A stretch of DNA of 64,000 bases, taken from positions 1,284,001 through 1,348,000 of the forward strand of contig NZ_CP016397.1 in NCBI RefSeq assembly GCF_002240035.1, in the 5' to 3' direction. Origin of the DNA: Legionella clemsonensis (GTDB lineage Bacteria; Pseudomonadota; Gammaproteobacteria; Legionellales; Legionellaceae). Positions 19,401 to 27,972 of this stretch are shown here, one piece after another. How positions within the stretch are numbered: the stretch's first letter is position 1; the number at the start of each line of letters is the position of its first letter. A program made the position numbers and the translations under genes. The notes under the pieces were generated by a model, which saw only the letters and a list, made by a program, of their open reading frames with translations, was not told where the DNA came from and made no database searches.

Positions 19401-19627
19401 TTCTTATGACTTCATTTGCCTTCATTTTGGGAGTATATCCTCTGGTTATTGCATCGGGAGCAGGGGCTGAAATGCGTAGAGCACTAGGGGTAGCAGTGTT
19501 TAGTGGAATGATTGGTGTTACCTTTTTTGGCTTGATCTTTACTCCCGTTTTTTATGTATTAATGAGTAATTTTTCTCATTATTTGCGGCGAAAAAGAAGT
19601 GGAAATTCTGAGGCAGTAAGAGAGTAA
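16460..19627 (+). CDS. RND efflux permease, HAE1 family (AcrB/MexF-like)
   Basis: The 1055-residue inner-membrane pump begins with FFIDRPIFATVISIII. It has two large periplasmic loops and 12 transmembrane segments. The proton-relay aspartates lie in GIVVDDAIVVVENMER, in TM4, and the conserved SKNAILIVEFARQLE segment lies near TM10. It exports hydrophobic compounds, antibiotics or solvents by proton antiport as a trimer; the actual substrates are unknown. AGGAAG precedes the start. It pairs with the adaptor upstream and probably shares a TolC-type channel encoded elsewhere. Confidence 0.95.
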   Translation: MKTAHFFIDRPIFATVISIIIVLIGGLSYFNLPVEQYPRVVPPTIQVMTSYPGANAKTVAETVATPIEQEVNGVEGMLYMDSQSTDDGQMRLTITFKQGMDLNLAQVLVQNRVAVAEPRLPEEVRRIGITTVKNTPDLMLVINLFSPDGRYDQTYLGNYAVLNIRDKIRRIEGVGNVRLVGASEYAMRIWLDPDLINSYDLTANDIVDALRSQNVQVASGTLNSQPQKNQYGLQYNIETQGRLLNPKEFENIIVKSGEEGRIVRLKDVGRVELGAQDYFTTGYLGSFPAVALPVFQRPGTNALATAKEIIATMKEISKDFPPGIHYKIAYNPTEFIAESIDAVFHTIYEAIALVVLVIIIFLQSWRAAIIPIIAIPVSLIGSFAVMQFIGFSLNYLTLFGLVLAIGIVVDDAIVVVENMERNIRAGMMPKEAARKTMNEVGGALIAIGLVLVAVFLPTLFLEGISGRFYQQFGTTIAVATVISVFVSLTLSPALAAILLRPHKRKKTTTNAFWRPVYAFRNGFNNAFESVSRRYGKLVAKVTRHTAIMLVIYAILIATTFFLFRIVPTGFIPRQDQGYFIISVQLPPGASLDRTEQVVKKALSKILAIPGISNAVGFTGFAGATFTNSSNAAAIFPVLDSFEKRREQGLTYESLLGKLRQEMASIKEAMIVVIPPPPVRGIGNAGGFKMMVQDRGGRGINVLSEAVANLALKANQAEATTSVFTFFENSTPRVHLALSREKAERLGVPVARVIEALEVFLGSAFINEFNYLGRTFRVIAQADAEYRHTPDDILRLKIRNADGKMVPIGSVATVENDVGPSRLPRYNLYPAIDLIGDVKPGYSTGEALATMEKLAAETLPDGIGYEWTELAYQQKMVGNTATIAFILGVVFVFLLLSAQYESWILPIAIILIVPMCLFSSLIGIRILGMENNVMTQLGFIVLIGLASKNAILIVEFARQLENRGINRLKAAIQAARLRLRPILMTSFAFILGVYPLVIASGAGAEMRRALGVAVFSGMIGVTFFGLIFTPVFYVLMSNFSHYLRRKRSGNSEAVRE

Positions 19628-19700
19628 TATAGGACTCTTTTTTTACCTGAGTTTGTTAGGTCGAAAGGCGATTCATAGCGTCCACAAGTGTAAACTAGGC

Positions 19701-19726
19701 TGCATAAGCGCAGTTTCTCGCTTGCA
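19701..19726. terminator. Possible bidirectional hairpin between convergent genes
   Basis: TGC-at-AAGCG pairs with CGCTTGCA around an eight-base loop, between the convergent RND permease and exonuclease genes. There is no strong T run, so this is weak. Confidence 0.3.
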
Positions 19727-19732
19727 TTAAAG

Positions 19733-20506
19733 TTAGCTCATGCGTTGTAAAAATTCCTGCAAATGATTCTTCTCGGATTGACTTAATAAATAGCTGCGTA
19801 AATTTTCTATCTGCTTGATATATTCTTCTTGATTAAGTGCCCCTCGCATTAATTCAAAGCGCAAGTAAACACAGTAAGTGTTTAAAACATCTGTTTCACA
19901 ATAATCTCGAATTTTTTTTAAATTGCCTTGGGAGTATTCTTCCCACACTTTGGCACCGCTCATCCCCATTTTCCCAGGGAACCCAAGCATGGAGGCTATT
20001 TCATCCAAGGGGGCAAACGCTTTATTTTGATAGGCTGCAAGAATATCCATTAAATCAAGGTGACGATAATGAAAGCGATTTAAGTAATTGTTCCAGCGGA
20101 AGTGTTGATGATTTTCACCATTTTCCCAATAAGTAGGTGCTGAAATCCCGTGTAAAAGAGAGCGATAATGAAGTACGGGTAAATCAAAACCACAGCCATT
20201 CCAACTAACAAGTGTCGGTGTATATTTTTCTATGCCTGAAAAGAAGCGTTGAATCAGATCTTTTTCATCAGCTAGTTTTTCATCTCCCAATGACCACACT
20301 TTTAGTTGTGAACCCTGACTAAGCACGAGCGAGATAGCCACAATTTTCTGTAGGTAATGCGGAAGAAAATCATTACCTGCTTTAATACGGCGCAGAGTAC
20401 AAAGCGCTGAGACGGTGTCTTCGTCGGACAGATTTTGCAGGTCATATAATTTTTTGCCAGCTTCAACATCCGGAATGGTTTCAATATCGAATACAAGAAT
20501 GCTCAT
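19733..20506 (-). CDS. Predicted 3'-5' exonuclease of the PolB-like (DNA_pol_B_exo2 / WlaX) family
   Basis: The 257-residue protein carries the DEDD exonuclease motifs in order: DIET (Exo I, residues 7-10), SWNGCGFDLPVL (Exo II, with the NxxxFD pattern) and YCETDVLNTY (Exo III, YxxxD). It resembles the stand-alone proofreading-like domain of family B polymerases. The family is often annotated as a polysaccharide biosynthesis protein because WlaX is near such genes, but the motifs point to nuclease activity. The biological role is undefined. The ribosome-binding site is poor. It is convergent with the RND permease. Confidence 0.82.
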   Translation of the reverse strand: MSILVFDIETIPDVEAGKKLYDLQNLSDEDTVSALCTLRRIKAGNDFLPHYLQKIVAISLVLSQGSQLKVWSLGDEKLADEKDLIQRFFSGIEKYTPTLVSWNGCGFDLPVLHYRSLLHGISAPTYWENGENHQHFRWNNYLNRFHYRHLDLMDILAAYQNKAFAPLDEIASMLGFPGKMGMSGAKVWEEYSQGNLKKIRDYCETDVLNTYCVYLRFELMRGALNQEEYIKQIENLRSYLLSQSEKNHLQEFLQRMS

Positions 20507-20650
20507 TTAATTGGGGATGAATAACAGTTTTGCAACAAACTAACATAGCTTAATCCATTTGTGAATGATTACAGAATCTTTTAAAAAATGTTTAAATTTA
20601 GTGGTATTTTTGCTACTAATATGCGGCATAAAAATCAACTAATAAAAAAA

Positions 20651-21262
20651 ATGAAGCTAAAACAATTTGGGTTAATTCTTTGTTCTATACTGCTTGCTTC
20701 CTGTGCTACTCGACCTCCTCGTGATGTTAATAATATCTGTAATATTTTCCATCAATACCCCAAATGGTATCGCGATGCGGCTGATGTAGAGCGTCGATGG
20801 AAAGTTCCTGTTGCAGTGCAAATGGCAATCATTCATCAAGAGTCAAAATTTAACGGGACTGCAAAACCACCACGCACGAAATTATTATGGATTATTCCCT
20901 GGAAGAGACCATCGACTGCCTACGGTTACACACAGGCGCTTCGTTCAACGTGGGCCTTGTATAAACGTTCTTCAGGAGGCGGGGGACTTTGGGCCTCGCG
21001 TGATGTTTTTTCGGATGCAGTCGATTTTGTGGGTTGGTATGCCAACCAGGCAAATCGTACTGCTGGTATTCCCCGTAATGATGCTTATCGCTTGTATCTT
21101 GCCTATCATGAAGGAATCGGAGGGTATCAACGGAAAACTTATTTAAGGAAACCATGGCTGATTCAAGTCTCTCGTAAGGTGAAGGCGAGATCAGCACTAT
21201 TTCAGGCTCAGCTAAATCATTGTCGCGGCTCATTACCGCGGCGATCATGGTTTGGATTATAG
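20651..21262 (+). CDS. Lytic-transglycosylase-like lipoprotein (SLT fold)
   Basis: From the ATG at 20651 the protein has 203 residues, with a lipoprotein signal ending in LASC at residue 18. Earlier in-frame ATGs at 20588 and 20621 would place a charged extension before the signal, so they are less likely. The catalytic glutamate candidate is E64 in AIIHQESKFNG. AYGYTQALRSTW and LAYHEGIGGY follow, as in SLT transglycosylases. It would cleave peptidoglycan at the inner face of the outer membrane. No clear ribosome-binding sequence is seen. Confidence 0.8.
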   Translation: MKLKQFGLILCSILLASCATRPPRDVNNICNIFHQYPKWYRDAADVERRWKVPVAVQMAIIHQESKFNGTAKPPRTKLLWIIPWKRPSTAYGYTQALRSTWALYKRSSGGGGLWASRDVFSDAVDFVGWYANQANRTAGIPRNDAYRLYLAYHEGIGGYQRKTYLRKPWLIQVSRKVKARSALFQAQLNHCRGSLPRRSWFGL

Positions 21263-21324
21263 AGAGGCGCATGAAGGCGGGAACTTTATCTGAGAATAGA
21301 GTAGGTTCTGGAGTTCTAGAATAG

Positions 21325-21344
21325 ATTCCCACTGACGTGGGAAT
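21325..21344. repeat. Perfect 8-bp hairpin upstream of adk
   Basis: ATTCCCAC and GTGGGAAT flank TGAC, with GAC continuing after. It looks like a decayed copy of an interspersed palindrome; a similar GTCATTCC stem occurs at 22496-22523. It may end the upstream transcript. Confidence 0.45.
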
Positions 21345-21460
21345 GACCGCAACTGTGACAGTTTATCATCATGCAATTTGGGATTTTAGTAATATTTGTC
21401 TGATGACATCCAGGTCTTGAAGAGGTAGGATGAAGATTATTTTTAAGTAGGAGCTAATGA

Positions 21461-22138
21461 ATGCGTTTAATGCTATTGGGTGGTCCAGGTGCAGGAAAAG
21501 GAACTCAAGCGAAAAAATTGGTTGATCATTTTAATATTCCCCAAATCTCCACAGGAGATATGCTTCGTTCAGCAATTGCTGCGGGCACTGAACTGGGTAA
21601 AAGTGCAAAGAAAGTAATGGATGCTGGTGAATTAGTTTCAGATGCGATTATTATTGAACTTGTCAAAGAGCGCCTGCAGCAACCGGACTGTCAAAACGGT
21701 TTTTTATTTGATGGCTTTCCACGCACCATTCCTCAAGCTGATGCTTTAAAAAACGCACATATTAAGCTTGATCATGTGATTGAAATAGCTGTACCGGATG
21801 AGGAAATTATTGGTCGCATAAGTGGGCGTCTTGTTCATTTACCTTCGGGGCGGATCTATCATATGAAATCGCAGCCACCAAAGAAGAATTTAGTAGACGA
21901 TATTACGGGAGAGCCATTAGTTCAGCGGGATGATGATAAGGAAGAAACGATTAAACAACGCTTGGCTGTTTATCATCAACAGACAGAACCATTAATTAAT
22001 TATTATCAGGAGTGGGCTAGAACAGGAAATCCAGAGGCGCCTGAATTTCATCGTGTTGAAGGTGTAGGTTCAGTGAATACTATCTTTGCCAAAATTTTAG
22101 CCTGCATTAATCAGGAGAAATCTCATGCCACTTCATGA
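21461..22138 (+). CDS. adk: Adenylate kinase
   Basis: The 225-residue enzyme interconverts ATP + AMP and 2 ADP. It has the P-loop [10 protein letters not shown] at residues 7-16, the AMP-binding [10 protein letters not shown], the [10 protein letters not shown] motif, and a long LID ([13 protein letters not shown] onward). The LID lacks the four zinc-binding cysteines, as in other gammaproteobacteria. AGGAG lies nine bases upstream of the start. Its last 14 bases overlap the thioredoxin-like gene, suggesting coupled translation. Confidence 0.97.
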   Translation: MRLMLLGGPGAGKGTQAKKLVDHFNIPQISTGDMLRSAIAAGTELGKSAKKVMDAGELVSDAIIIELVKERLQQPDCQNGFLFDGFPRTIPQADALKNAHIKLDHVIEIAVPDEEIIGRISGRLVHLPSGRIYHMKSQPPKKNLVDDITGEPLVQRDDDKEETIKQRLAVYHQQTEPLINYYQEWARTGNPEAPEFHRVEGVGSVNTIFAKILACINQEKSHATS

Positions 22139-22487
22139 GTTGAAAACTAAAGAGTTTGAAGCTTTTATTGAAAAAAATCCCCTTGTGTTTATTGATTTTT
22201 GGGCTGAATGGTGCGCTCCATGTAAGGAATTTGGGCGAGTGTACCAAACAATAGCTGAACAATATCCAACCATTCAGTTTGCCAAATTAAACATAGAAAG
22301 CGAACCTGAACTTGCTGAGGTTTTTCAGATACGTTCTATTCCTCATCTTATGGTTTTTAAGGAAGGTATAGCGATTTATTCAGAGGCGGGCAGTATGCCT
22401 GAGTCTGTACTAAAAGATTTAGTAGAACAAGCTATTCAAGTCGATGTCAGTGAAATACGAGCCCAGATAGATCAAGAGAAAAGTTAG
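22125..22487 (+). CDS. Thioredoxin-family protein with a WCAPC active site
   Basis: The 120-residue single-domain protein has a redox-active WCAPC motif (C30 and C33) in [15 protein letters not shown] and the cis-proline loop [15 protein letters not shown] rather than the classic WCGPC is seen in some YbbN-like and accessory thioredoxins. No signal peptide is present, so it is cytoplasmic. An AGGAG site sits inside the end of adk, with which it overlaps by 14 bases. It is probably a secondary thioredoxin, not the main trxA. Confidence 0.88.
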   Translation: MPLHELKTKEFEAFIEKNPLVFIDFWAEWCAPCKEFGRVYQTIAEQYPTIQFAKLNIESEPELAEVFQIRSIPHLMVFKEGIAIYSEAGSMPESVLKDLVEQAIQVDVSEIRAQIDQEKS

Positions 22488-22495
22488 ATTAAATT

Positions 22496-22523
22496 AGTCA
22501 TTCCTCCATACGAAGGAATGACT
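22496..22523. terminator. Bidirectional rho-independent terminator between the thioredoxin gene and glpD
   Basis: A perfect 10-base stem, AGTCATTCCT pairing with AGGAATGACT around eight bases, is followed by a T-rich stretch on the plus strand. It sits exactly between convergent genes. Confidence 0.7.
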
Positions 22524-24005
22524 TTACTTCTTTTTATGCAGTAAATATTCTGTGAGACTCTGTCTGCTTTGCGGGGAGAAATTTAGTCCAAGCTTCGTGC
22601 GTCGCCATAGGATATCTTCACAGGTTTGAGCCCATTCTTCATGACACAAATAGTCTACCTCAATCTGATAAAGGCCATGTCCAAAATCATAACCAAGGTC
22701 AGCTATTTTTTTACTATCTGCTAATAGTTTTTCAGTGTCTGTACCATAGCTGGCAAGATAGCGATCTCTAATATCATCTGCCAACCAAAAATATTTTTCT
22801 TTAGCATAAGGGACGTAATCCTTGTAAGACATAGTCTTTAACCTTGAGCCAGGAAGAGGGGCATGCGCTGTTTGAGAGGCTTTTAAGTAGGGAAAAACAG
22901 CCTGTAATTTATTAATTGTTTCTGAAGCTAACTGACGATACGTGGTAATTTTTCCACCGTAAATTGCCACTGCTGGTGCAGGAGAATCAGTGTATAAATA
23001 AGTATAATCGCGACTTAGGGCTTTAAGTTCTCCTGGGGCTGCTAATAAGGGTCTAACGCCACTCCAGGTATTAATAATATCTCCTCGTTGAATGGGTGTG
23101 CGAAGATAGTGATTTACCAGAGCGCACAAGTAATCAACTTCTGCATTGGATATATGGATTTCATCAAGTGAACCTTCAAATTCAACATCGGTGGTTCCAA
23201 TCATAGTGTAGCCTTGATAAGGAACTATAAATACAATACGTTTGTCTTCATGTTGCAAAAGATAGGCATGTTTGCCTTCATAGAGCTTATGGACCACAAG
23301 ATGACTTCCCTTTACTAATGACAATTTGCATTGATTAGTAATTCCAAGTAAATCATTGCATGACTCAACCCAGGGGCCTGTAGCGTTAATCACTGCTTTT
23401 GCTCTAAAAAACTTTTCCTCTCCTTGGGAGGTTTGTGCAGTTAACACCCAGATCCCATTTTCCACTCTGGCTTTTGTAGCCTTCATATAATTGTAAATAG
23501 TAGCCCCATGCTCTTTTGCAAGCAATGCGTTAGCAATCGTTAAGCGGGAATCATCTGTTGTACAATCATAAAATAAAAAACCTTTATCATATTGAATCTT
23601 CAGTGGAGAGAAATAAGGACCTTGTTTGCGTCGAATAAATTTACTTTTTGGTAATCGGTTATTACGGCTTAAATTATCATAGAAAAATAAGCCTGTACGT
23701 AATAACCATGTGGGTCGCATGTTTTGCTGATAAGGCAATACAAATAACTGGGGTCGAACAAGATGTGGCGCCAATGTTAACAAGCGTTGACGCTCATCCA
23801 ACGCTTTTTTTACCAGGCCAAAGTCATAATATTCAAGATAACGCAAGCCACCGTGGATGAGTTTACTGCTACTCGATGATGTTTTTGAAGCAAGATCGCC
23901 CTGTTCTAACAGAACAACAGATAAACCGCGCAGGGCAGCATCTGCAGCAGCACCACAGCCATTAATTCCGCCGCCTATCACTGCGACATCAAAAACCTGC
24001 TCCAT
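22524..24005 (-). CDS. glpD: Aerobic glycerol-3-phosphate dehydrogenase
   Basis: The 493-residue FAD enzyme oxidises glycerol 3-phosphate to dihydroxyacetone phosphate and reduces ubiquinone at the inner membrane. It begins with the FAD-binding GGGINGCGAAADAALRG and has the KTSSSSSKLIHGGLRYLE family signature, PYQGYTMIGTTD, and a C-terminal helical cap. AAGGA lies upstream of the start. It is divergent from glpK across 144 bases. Together they allow growth on glycerol; no glpF transporter or glpR regulator is adjacent. Confidence 0.96.
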   Translation of the reverse strand: MEQVFDVAVIGGGINGCGAAADAALRGLSVVLLEQGDLASKTSSSSSKLIHGGLRYLEYYDFGLVKKALDERQRLLTLAPHLVRPQLFVLPYQQNMRPTWLLRTGLFFYDNLSRNNRLPKSKFIRRKQGPYFSPLKIQYDKGFLFYDCTTDDSRLTIANALLAKEHGATIYNYMKATKARVENGIWVLTAQTSQGEEKFFRAKAVINATGPWVESCNDLLGITNQCKLSLVKGSHLVVHKLYEGKHAYLLQHEDKRIVFIVPYQGYTMIGTTDVEFEGSLDEIHISNAEVDYLCALVNHYLRTPIQRGDIINTWSGVRPLLAAPGELKALSRDYTYLYTDSPAPAVAIYGGKITTYRQLASETINKLQAVFPYLKASQTAHAPLPGSRLKTMSYKDYVPYAKEKYFWLADDIRDRYLASYGTDTEKLLADSKKIADLGYDFGHGLYQIEVDYLCHEEWAQTCEDILWRRTKLGLNFSPQSRQSLTEYLLHKKK

Positions 24006-24149
24006 GCTGTTCCTTATAAAAAGTCAATGGTATTGTGTTAATGATACAGGATAAGAGAAATTAATTATAAATTAACTACTAATTCTAGTATTTTAAAAGA
24101 AGATTGTTATAGATCTCCAATGGATTAAAAAATTTATAGGAAATTAGCC
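24006..24149. promoter_or_regulatory. Divergent glpD/glpK control region
   Basis: This 144-base AT-rich gap must hold both promoters because the genes diverge. I could not fix -10 or -35 boxes with confidence; a TGTTATAGA stretch about 40 bases before glpK is one possible -10. No clear GlpR-like palindrome is visible. Confidence 0.4.
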
Positions 24150-25616
24150 ATGAATTATCTTCTTGCGATTGATCAGGGTACGAGTAGCACCAGGGCTATG
24201 ATATATACAACCTCCGGTCAACTTATAGCAACGAGTCAATACACACTTACCCAATTTTATCCCAATCCTGGGTGGGTAGAACATGATCCTGAAGAAATTT
24301 GGGCTAAGACGCTTAAAGCAATGCAGGATGTTGTGGTTCAGGTAAAGGGTGAAAAAATTCTTGCTTGCGGTATTACTAACCAACGAGAAACTACAGTAAT
24401 CTGGAATAAAAAAACTGGTCACTGTTTAGCACCAGCAATTGTATGGCAAGATCGCAGGACGGAAGTATTTTGTCAATCTTTAGCTGATTACACTATGTTG
24501 CTACAAGAAAAAACCGGTTTATTGCCTGATCCTTATTTTTCGGCAAGTAAACTACACTGGCTTTTAGAGTCGATTCCTGATGCACGCGCTTTAGCTGCTA
24601 AAAATGAGCTTGCGTTTGGGACTATGGATACTTTTCTGCTATGGCGTTTAACAAATGGTCGGGCCCATTTAACGGATGTAAGTAATGCCTCGCGCACCTT
24701 ATTATTTAATATTATTGAGCAGCGATGGGATGATGAATTACTTGCTTTATTTAAAATACCTGTTTCTATCTTACCTGAGGTATGTGCAAGTGATGCCTAC
24801 TTTGGTGAAATAAACAAGATACATTTGGGAGTCAATATTCCTGTGACAGGCATGGCAGGCGATCAGCAATCGGCATTAATTGGTCAACGGTGTTTTAGTG
24901 ATGGCATGATTAAGGCTACATTTGGCACCGGCGGATTTTTGCTGATGAATACAGGTGAGAAACCAGTGAAATCTTCTCATCAACTGTTAACAACCATTGC
25001 TTATCGGATAAAAGAACAAACAATTTATGGATTGGAAGGTAGTCTCTATCATGCAGGTACTACCATAAAATGGTTACGTGATGAGATGAAAATAATTGAT
25101 ACTGCTGCTGAAACTGAAACACTTGCCAAGCATTTAAAGAGCAATGATGGTGTCTATCTTGTACCTTCTTTTACAGGGCTTGGAGCTCCTCATTGGATTT
25201 CTACCCCTGGAGCGGTCATTGTGGGTTTAAGCCGCACGACTAGCCGCGCTCATTTCGCCCGTGCTGCCTTGGAAGCAGTGTGTTATCAAACACGAGATGT
25301 GCTTGAGTGTATGAGACAAGACAGCCGTCTCGATGTCTCATTGTTACGTGTTGATGGAGGTATGGCTGCAAATCAGTGGTTTTTACAATACTTGGCCTCT
25401 CAATGTCATTTAAGGGTGCAACAGCCGGTAGATATAGAAACAACTGCTCAGGGAGCGGCTATGCTGGCTGCTCTTGGTTGTGGGTTGATTAACTCATTAC
25501 ATGAATTGCAAAAGACTTGGCAATGTGAGAAGGAATTTTTCATGGAAGAGACAGAGGCTATTGAAAGAGAGTATGCGGGCTGGAGAAGAGCTTTGAGAAT
25601 GGTAAAGGCGGGATAA
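24150..25616 (+). CDS. glpK: Glycerol kinase
   Basis: The 488-residue FGGY-family kinase phosphorylates glycerol to glycerol 3-phosphate, the GlpD substrate. Visible are the N-terminal AIDQGTSSTRAM phosphate-binding motif, GITNQRET, the AIVWQDRRT segment, and TGMAGDQQSALIGQ. C-terminal ATP-binding residues lie in GGMAANQWFLQYLA. AGGAAA lies upstream. Its end has a weak CTGCC/GGCAG hairpin shortly downstream. Confidence 0.96.
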   Translation: MNYLLAIDQGTSSTRAMIYTTSGQLIATSQYTLTQFYPNPGWVEHDPEEIWAKTLKAMQDVVVQVKGEKILACGITNQRETTVIWNKKTGHCLAPAIVWQDRRTEVFCQSLADYTMLLQEKTGLLPDPYFSASKLHWLLESIPDARALAAKNELAFGTMDTFLLWRLTNGRAHLTDVSNASRTLLFNIIEQRWDDELLALFKIPVSILPEVCASDAYFGEINKIHLGVNIPVTGMAGDQQSALIGQRCFSDGMIKATFGTGGFLLMNTGEKPVKSSHQLLTTIAYRIKEQTIYGLEGSLYHAGTTIKWLRDEMKIIDTAAETETLAKHLKSNDGVYLVPSFTGLGAPHWISTPGAVIVGLSRTTSRAHFARAALEAVCYQTRDVLECMRQDSRLDVSLLRVDGGMAANQWFLQYLASQCHLRVQQPVDIETTAQGAAMLAALGCGLINSLHELQKTWQCEKEFFMEETEAIEREYAGWRRALRMVKAG

Positions 25617-25736
25617 ATAATTGCTTTCTGCCTAAAGAGGGGGCAACAACCCTGGCAGAGCATAGAATCTTAGCTTGAATTATTCATATCCTGCTTTATT
25701 TGGTATTTTGGGCTTTGGCGTTGGACCTCATTATTA

Positions 25737-26507
25737 TTACTTAACCTCAGGATACTCTACTTTATAAAATTTTAATGCATTTAAATAAAGCACTTTTTCA
25801 ACGTGTAAAGGTTCAATAGTATCAAGAATAAGCTGTATATCTTCATCCATAAAGGGACGAGGAGCACGGGTTGAGGGTAAATCGGTACCAAACATTAAGG
25901 TATCAGGATTGGCAAGGTTAATGTCTCTTAATACCTGAGGTACGTTAAAATTAACGCGTCCAAACCCTGTTGCTTTTACCTTAACACCATGTTCAGCCAA
26001 TTTCAAAAGAATGGATAAACCTTCTTTAGATAAACCAAGGTGATCAATACTGACGGCGGGTAGCGCTAGCAAAGTTGAGGATAATTCTTTCAGATCACGT
26101 GCGTCGATATACAATTCCACATGCCATTGGGCTAATTCATAAATCCTTGCTGCAAAAGACTGAAGATGAGTTACACTTTCAGAGCCTCCCCGTTTTATAT
26201 TAAACCGAACACCCCGGATACCTGCTGCTTTTAAAGTTAAAATATCATCGTCTGAGACGGAGTAAGGTAGTTGAATTATTCCCACGAAAGCAGGACCTAA
26301 TTCTTGTAAGCAGGTTAAAAGATAACTCTGATCAAAGCCCTGAAATGAACCAGAAACAACGAGTCCTCCCAGTAAGTTAAAACGTTTAAGTCGTTGATAA
26401 TAATCAGCAATAGTAAAAGATGAAGGTAGATAATTATTGTTTGGAACTAGAGGAAAGCGCGGGTCAATGAGATGAAAATGACTATCAAAAAAGCAAATCC
26501 TTTGCAT
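25737..26507 (-). CDS. Amidohydrolase-family metal-dependent hydrolase (TIM barrel, PF04909-like)
   Basis: The 256-residue protein begins with the strand ICFFDSHFHLIDPRFP, whose DxHxH-type pattern binds metal. SIDHLGL and FGTDLPSTR, late barrel strands, supply the remaining ligands. This is the pattern of 2-pyrone-4,6-dicarboxylate-lactonase-like hydrolases and related decarboxylases. The substrate is unknown. The ATG at 26507 has AGGAA upstream; the first in-frame start ten codons earlier does not. It follows gltA in the same direction after 48 bases and may be its operon partner. Confidence 0.82.
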   Translation of the reverse strand: MQRICFFDSHFHLIDPRFPLVPNNNYLPSSFTIADYYQRLKRFNLLGGLVVSGSFQGFDQSYLLTCLQELGPAFVGIIQLPYSVSDDDILTLKAAGIRGVRFNIKRGGSESVTHLQSFAARIYELAQWHVELYIDARDLKELSSTLLALPAVSIDHLGLSKEGLSILLKLAEHGVKVKATGFGRVNFNVPQVLRDINLANPDTLMFGTDLPSTRAPRPFMDEDIQLILDTIEPLHVEKVLYLNALKFYKVEYPEVK

Positions 26508-26555
26508 TAAATATTCCTGCCAGAGATTAGCAGCCAACGGCTGCTAGTAATTAAC

Positions 26556-27827
26556 CTATTTCACATCGCGTTTGGGTTCACCGGTGTAAAGTTGGCGGGG
26601 TCTGCCAATTTTTGATTTGTTTTCGACCATTTCCATCCAGTGAGACATCCATCCTACAGTTCTTGCCAATGCAAAAATTACGGTGTACATATTGGTAGGA
26701 ATACCAATAGCACTTAAGGTAATTCCGGAATAGAAATCAACATTGGGATACAATTTTTTCTCAATGAAATAATCGTCTTCCAGGGCAATACGCTCAAGTT
26801 CCAAAGCCAGCTTGAACAAGGGTGCCTCATGAGCACCAACTGCATTCAGTACTTCGTAGCAAGTTTTACGCATTACTTTTGCACGAGGATCATAGCTTTT
26901 ATAAACACGATGACCAAAACCCATTAAACGGAAAGGATCATCCTTATCCTTGGCACGCTTGATATAGTGATTGATGTGTTTAATATCGCCAATTTCCTTT
27001 AACATGTTTAGGCAAGCTTCATTGGCACCACCATGAGCAGGCCCCCATAATGCTCCGATTCCGGCAGAAATACAGGCATAAGGATTGGCTCCGGTTGAAC
27101 CTGCGAGTCGCACTGTGGATGTTGACGCGTTTTGTTCATGATCGGCATGTAGCGTAAAAATTGTATCCATTGCATTTACAATAACCGGATCGGGCAACAC
27201 ATCCTCAGAAGGCACACCAAACATCATGTGTAAAAAATTCTCTGCATAAGACATTTTATTCTGGGGGTACATATAAGGCTGACCTATGGAATATTTATAG
27301 CTCATTGCAGCCAGAGTAGGCATTTTGGCAATTAAACGAATTGCAGAAATGTAACGATCCTTATGGTTGGTTAAATCAATAGAATCGTGATAAAACGCAG
27401 ATAATGCACCGACAATTCCGACCATGATTGCCATAGGATGAGCGTCTCGACGGAAGCCATTTAGAAAATTATACATCTGTTGATGCACCATCGTATGGTT
27501 GTTAATCAAATTAACAAAGTCCTTTTTTTCTTTTTCGTCAGGAAGCTCCCCATTGAGCAGCAAATAACTCACATCAAGAAAGTCTTTTTTCTCGGCTAAT
27601 TGCTCAATCGGATAGCCTCTGTAAAGTAATATTCCTTTCTCTCCATCAATATAGGTAATTTTTGATTCACAGGAAGCAGTGGCAACAAAGCCTGGATCAA
27701 AGGTAAAGTAGCCTTGTGTAGCCAATTTGTTTATATCAATTACATCATTACCAAGTGTTGGGCTATAAATTGGAAGCTCAATCGGATCATGGGCGTCTAT
27801 ACTAAGTTGTGCAACTTTTTGAGTCAT
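26556..27827 (-). CDS. gltA: Citrate synthase, type II
   Basis: The 423-residue enzyme condenses acetyl-CoA with oxaloacetate, joining PDH output to the TCA cycle. It shows the N-terminal domain of the hexameric gammaproteobacterial type, the [21 protein letters not shown] segment with its catalytic histidine, [10 protein letters not shown] and the [14 protein letters not shown] motif. AGGAG lies seven bases before the start. A strong promoter is visible at 27880-27908. Confidence 0.97.
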   Translation of the reverse strand: MTQKVAQLSIDAHDPIELPIYSPTLGNDVIDINKLATQGYFTFDPGFVATASCESKITYIDGEKGILLYRGYPIEQLAEKKDFLDVSYLLLNGELPDEKEKKDFVNLINNHTMVHQQMYNFLNGFRRDAHPMAIMVGIVGALSAFYHDSIDLTNHKDRYISAIRLIAKMPTLAAMSYKYSIGQPYMYPQNKMSYAENFLHMMFGVPSEDVLPDPVIVNAMDTIFTLHADHEQNASTSTVRLAGSTGANPYACISAGIGALWGPAHGGANEACLNMLKEIGDIKHINHYIKRAKDKDDPFRLMGFGHRVYKSYDPRAKVMRKTCYEVLNAVGAHEAPLFKLALELERIALEDDYFIEKKLYPNVDFYSGITLSAIGIPTNMYTVIFALARTVGWMSHWMEMVENKSKIGRPRQLYTGEPKRDVK

Positions 27828-27879
27828 CGCGTCTCCTAAGTTATGGCTTCATAGCCTCTCGCTTGCATTAGTGCGCAGA

Positions 27880-27908
27880 ACTATATAAAAATGGCCCTTT
27901 ACAGTCAA
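27880..27908 (-). promoter_or_regulatory. Sigma-70 promoter of gltA
   Basis: On the minus strand TTGACT and TATAGT are separated by exactly 17 bases, about 55 bases upstream of the gltA start. This is a near-consensus housekeeping promoter. Confidence 0.75.
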
Positions 27909-27972
27909 TTTATCTGTATGCAAATTCAATTTTAACATGCGATAATTTTAGCTTTTTAGTAGGGAATTAAGA

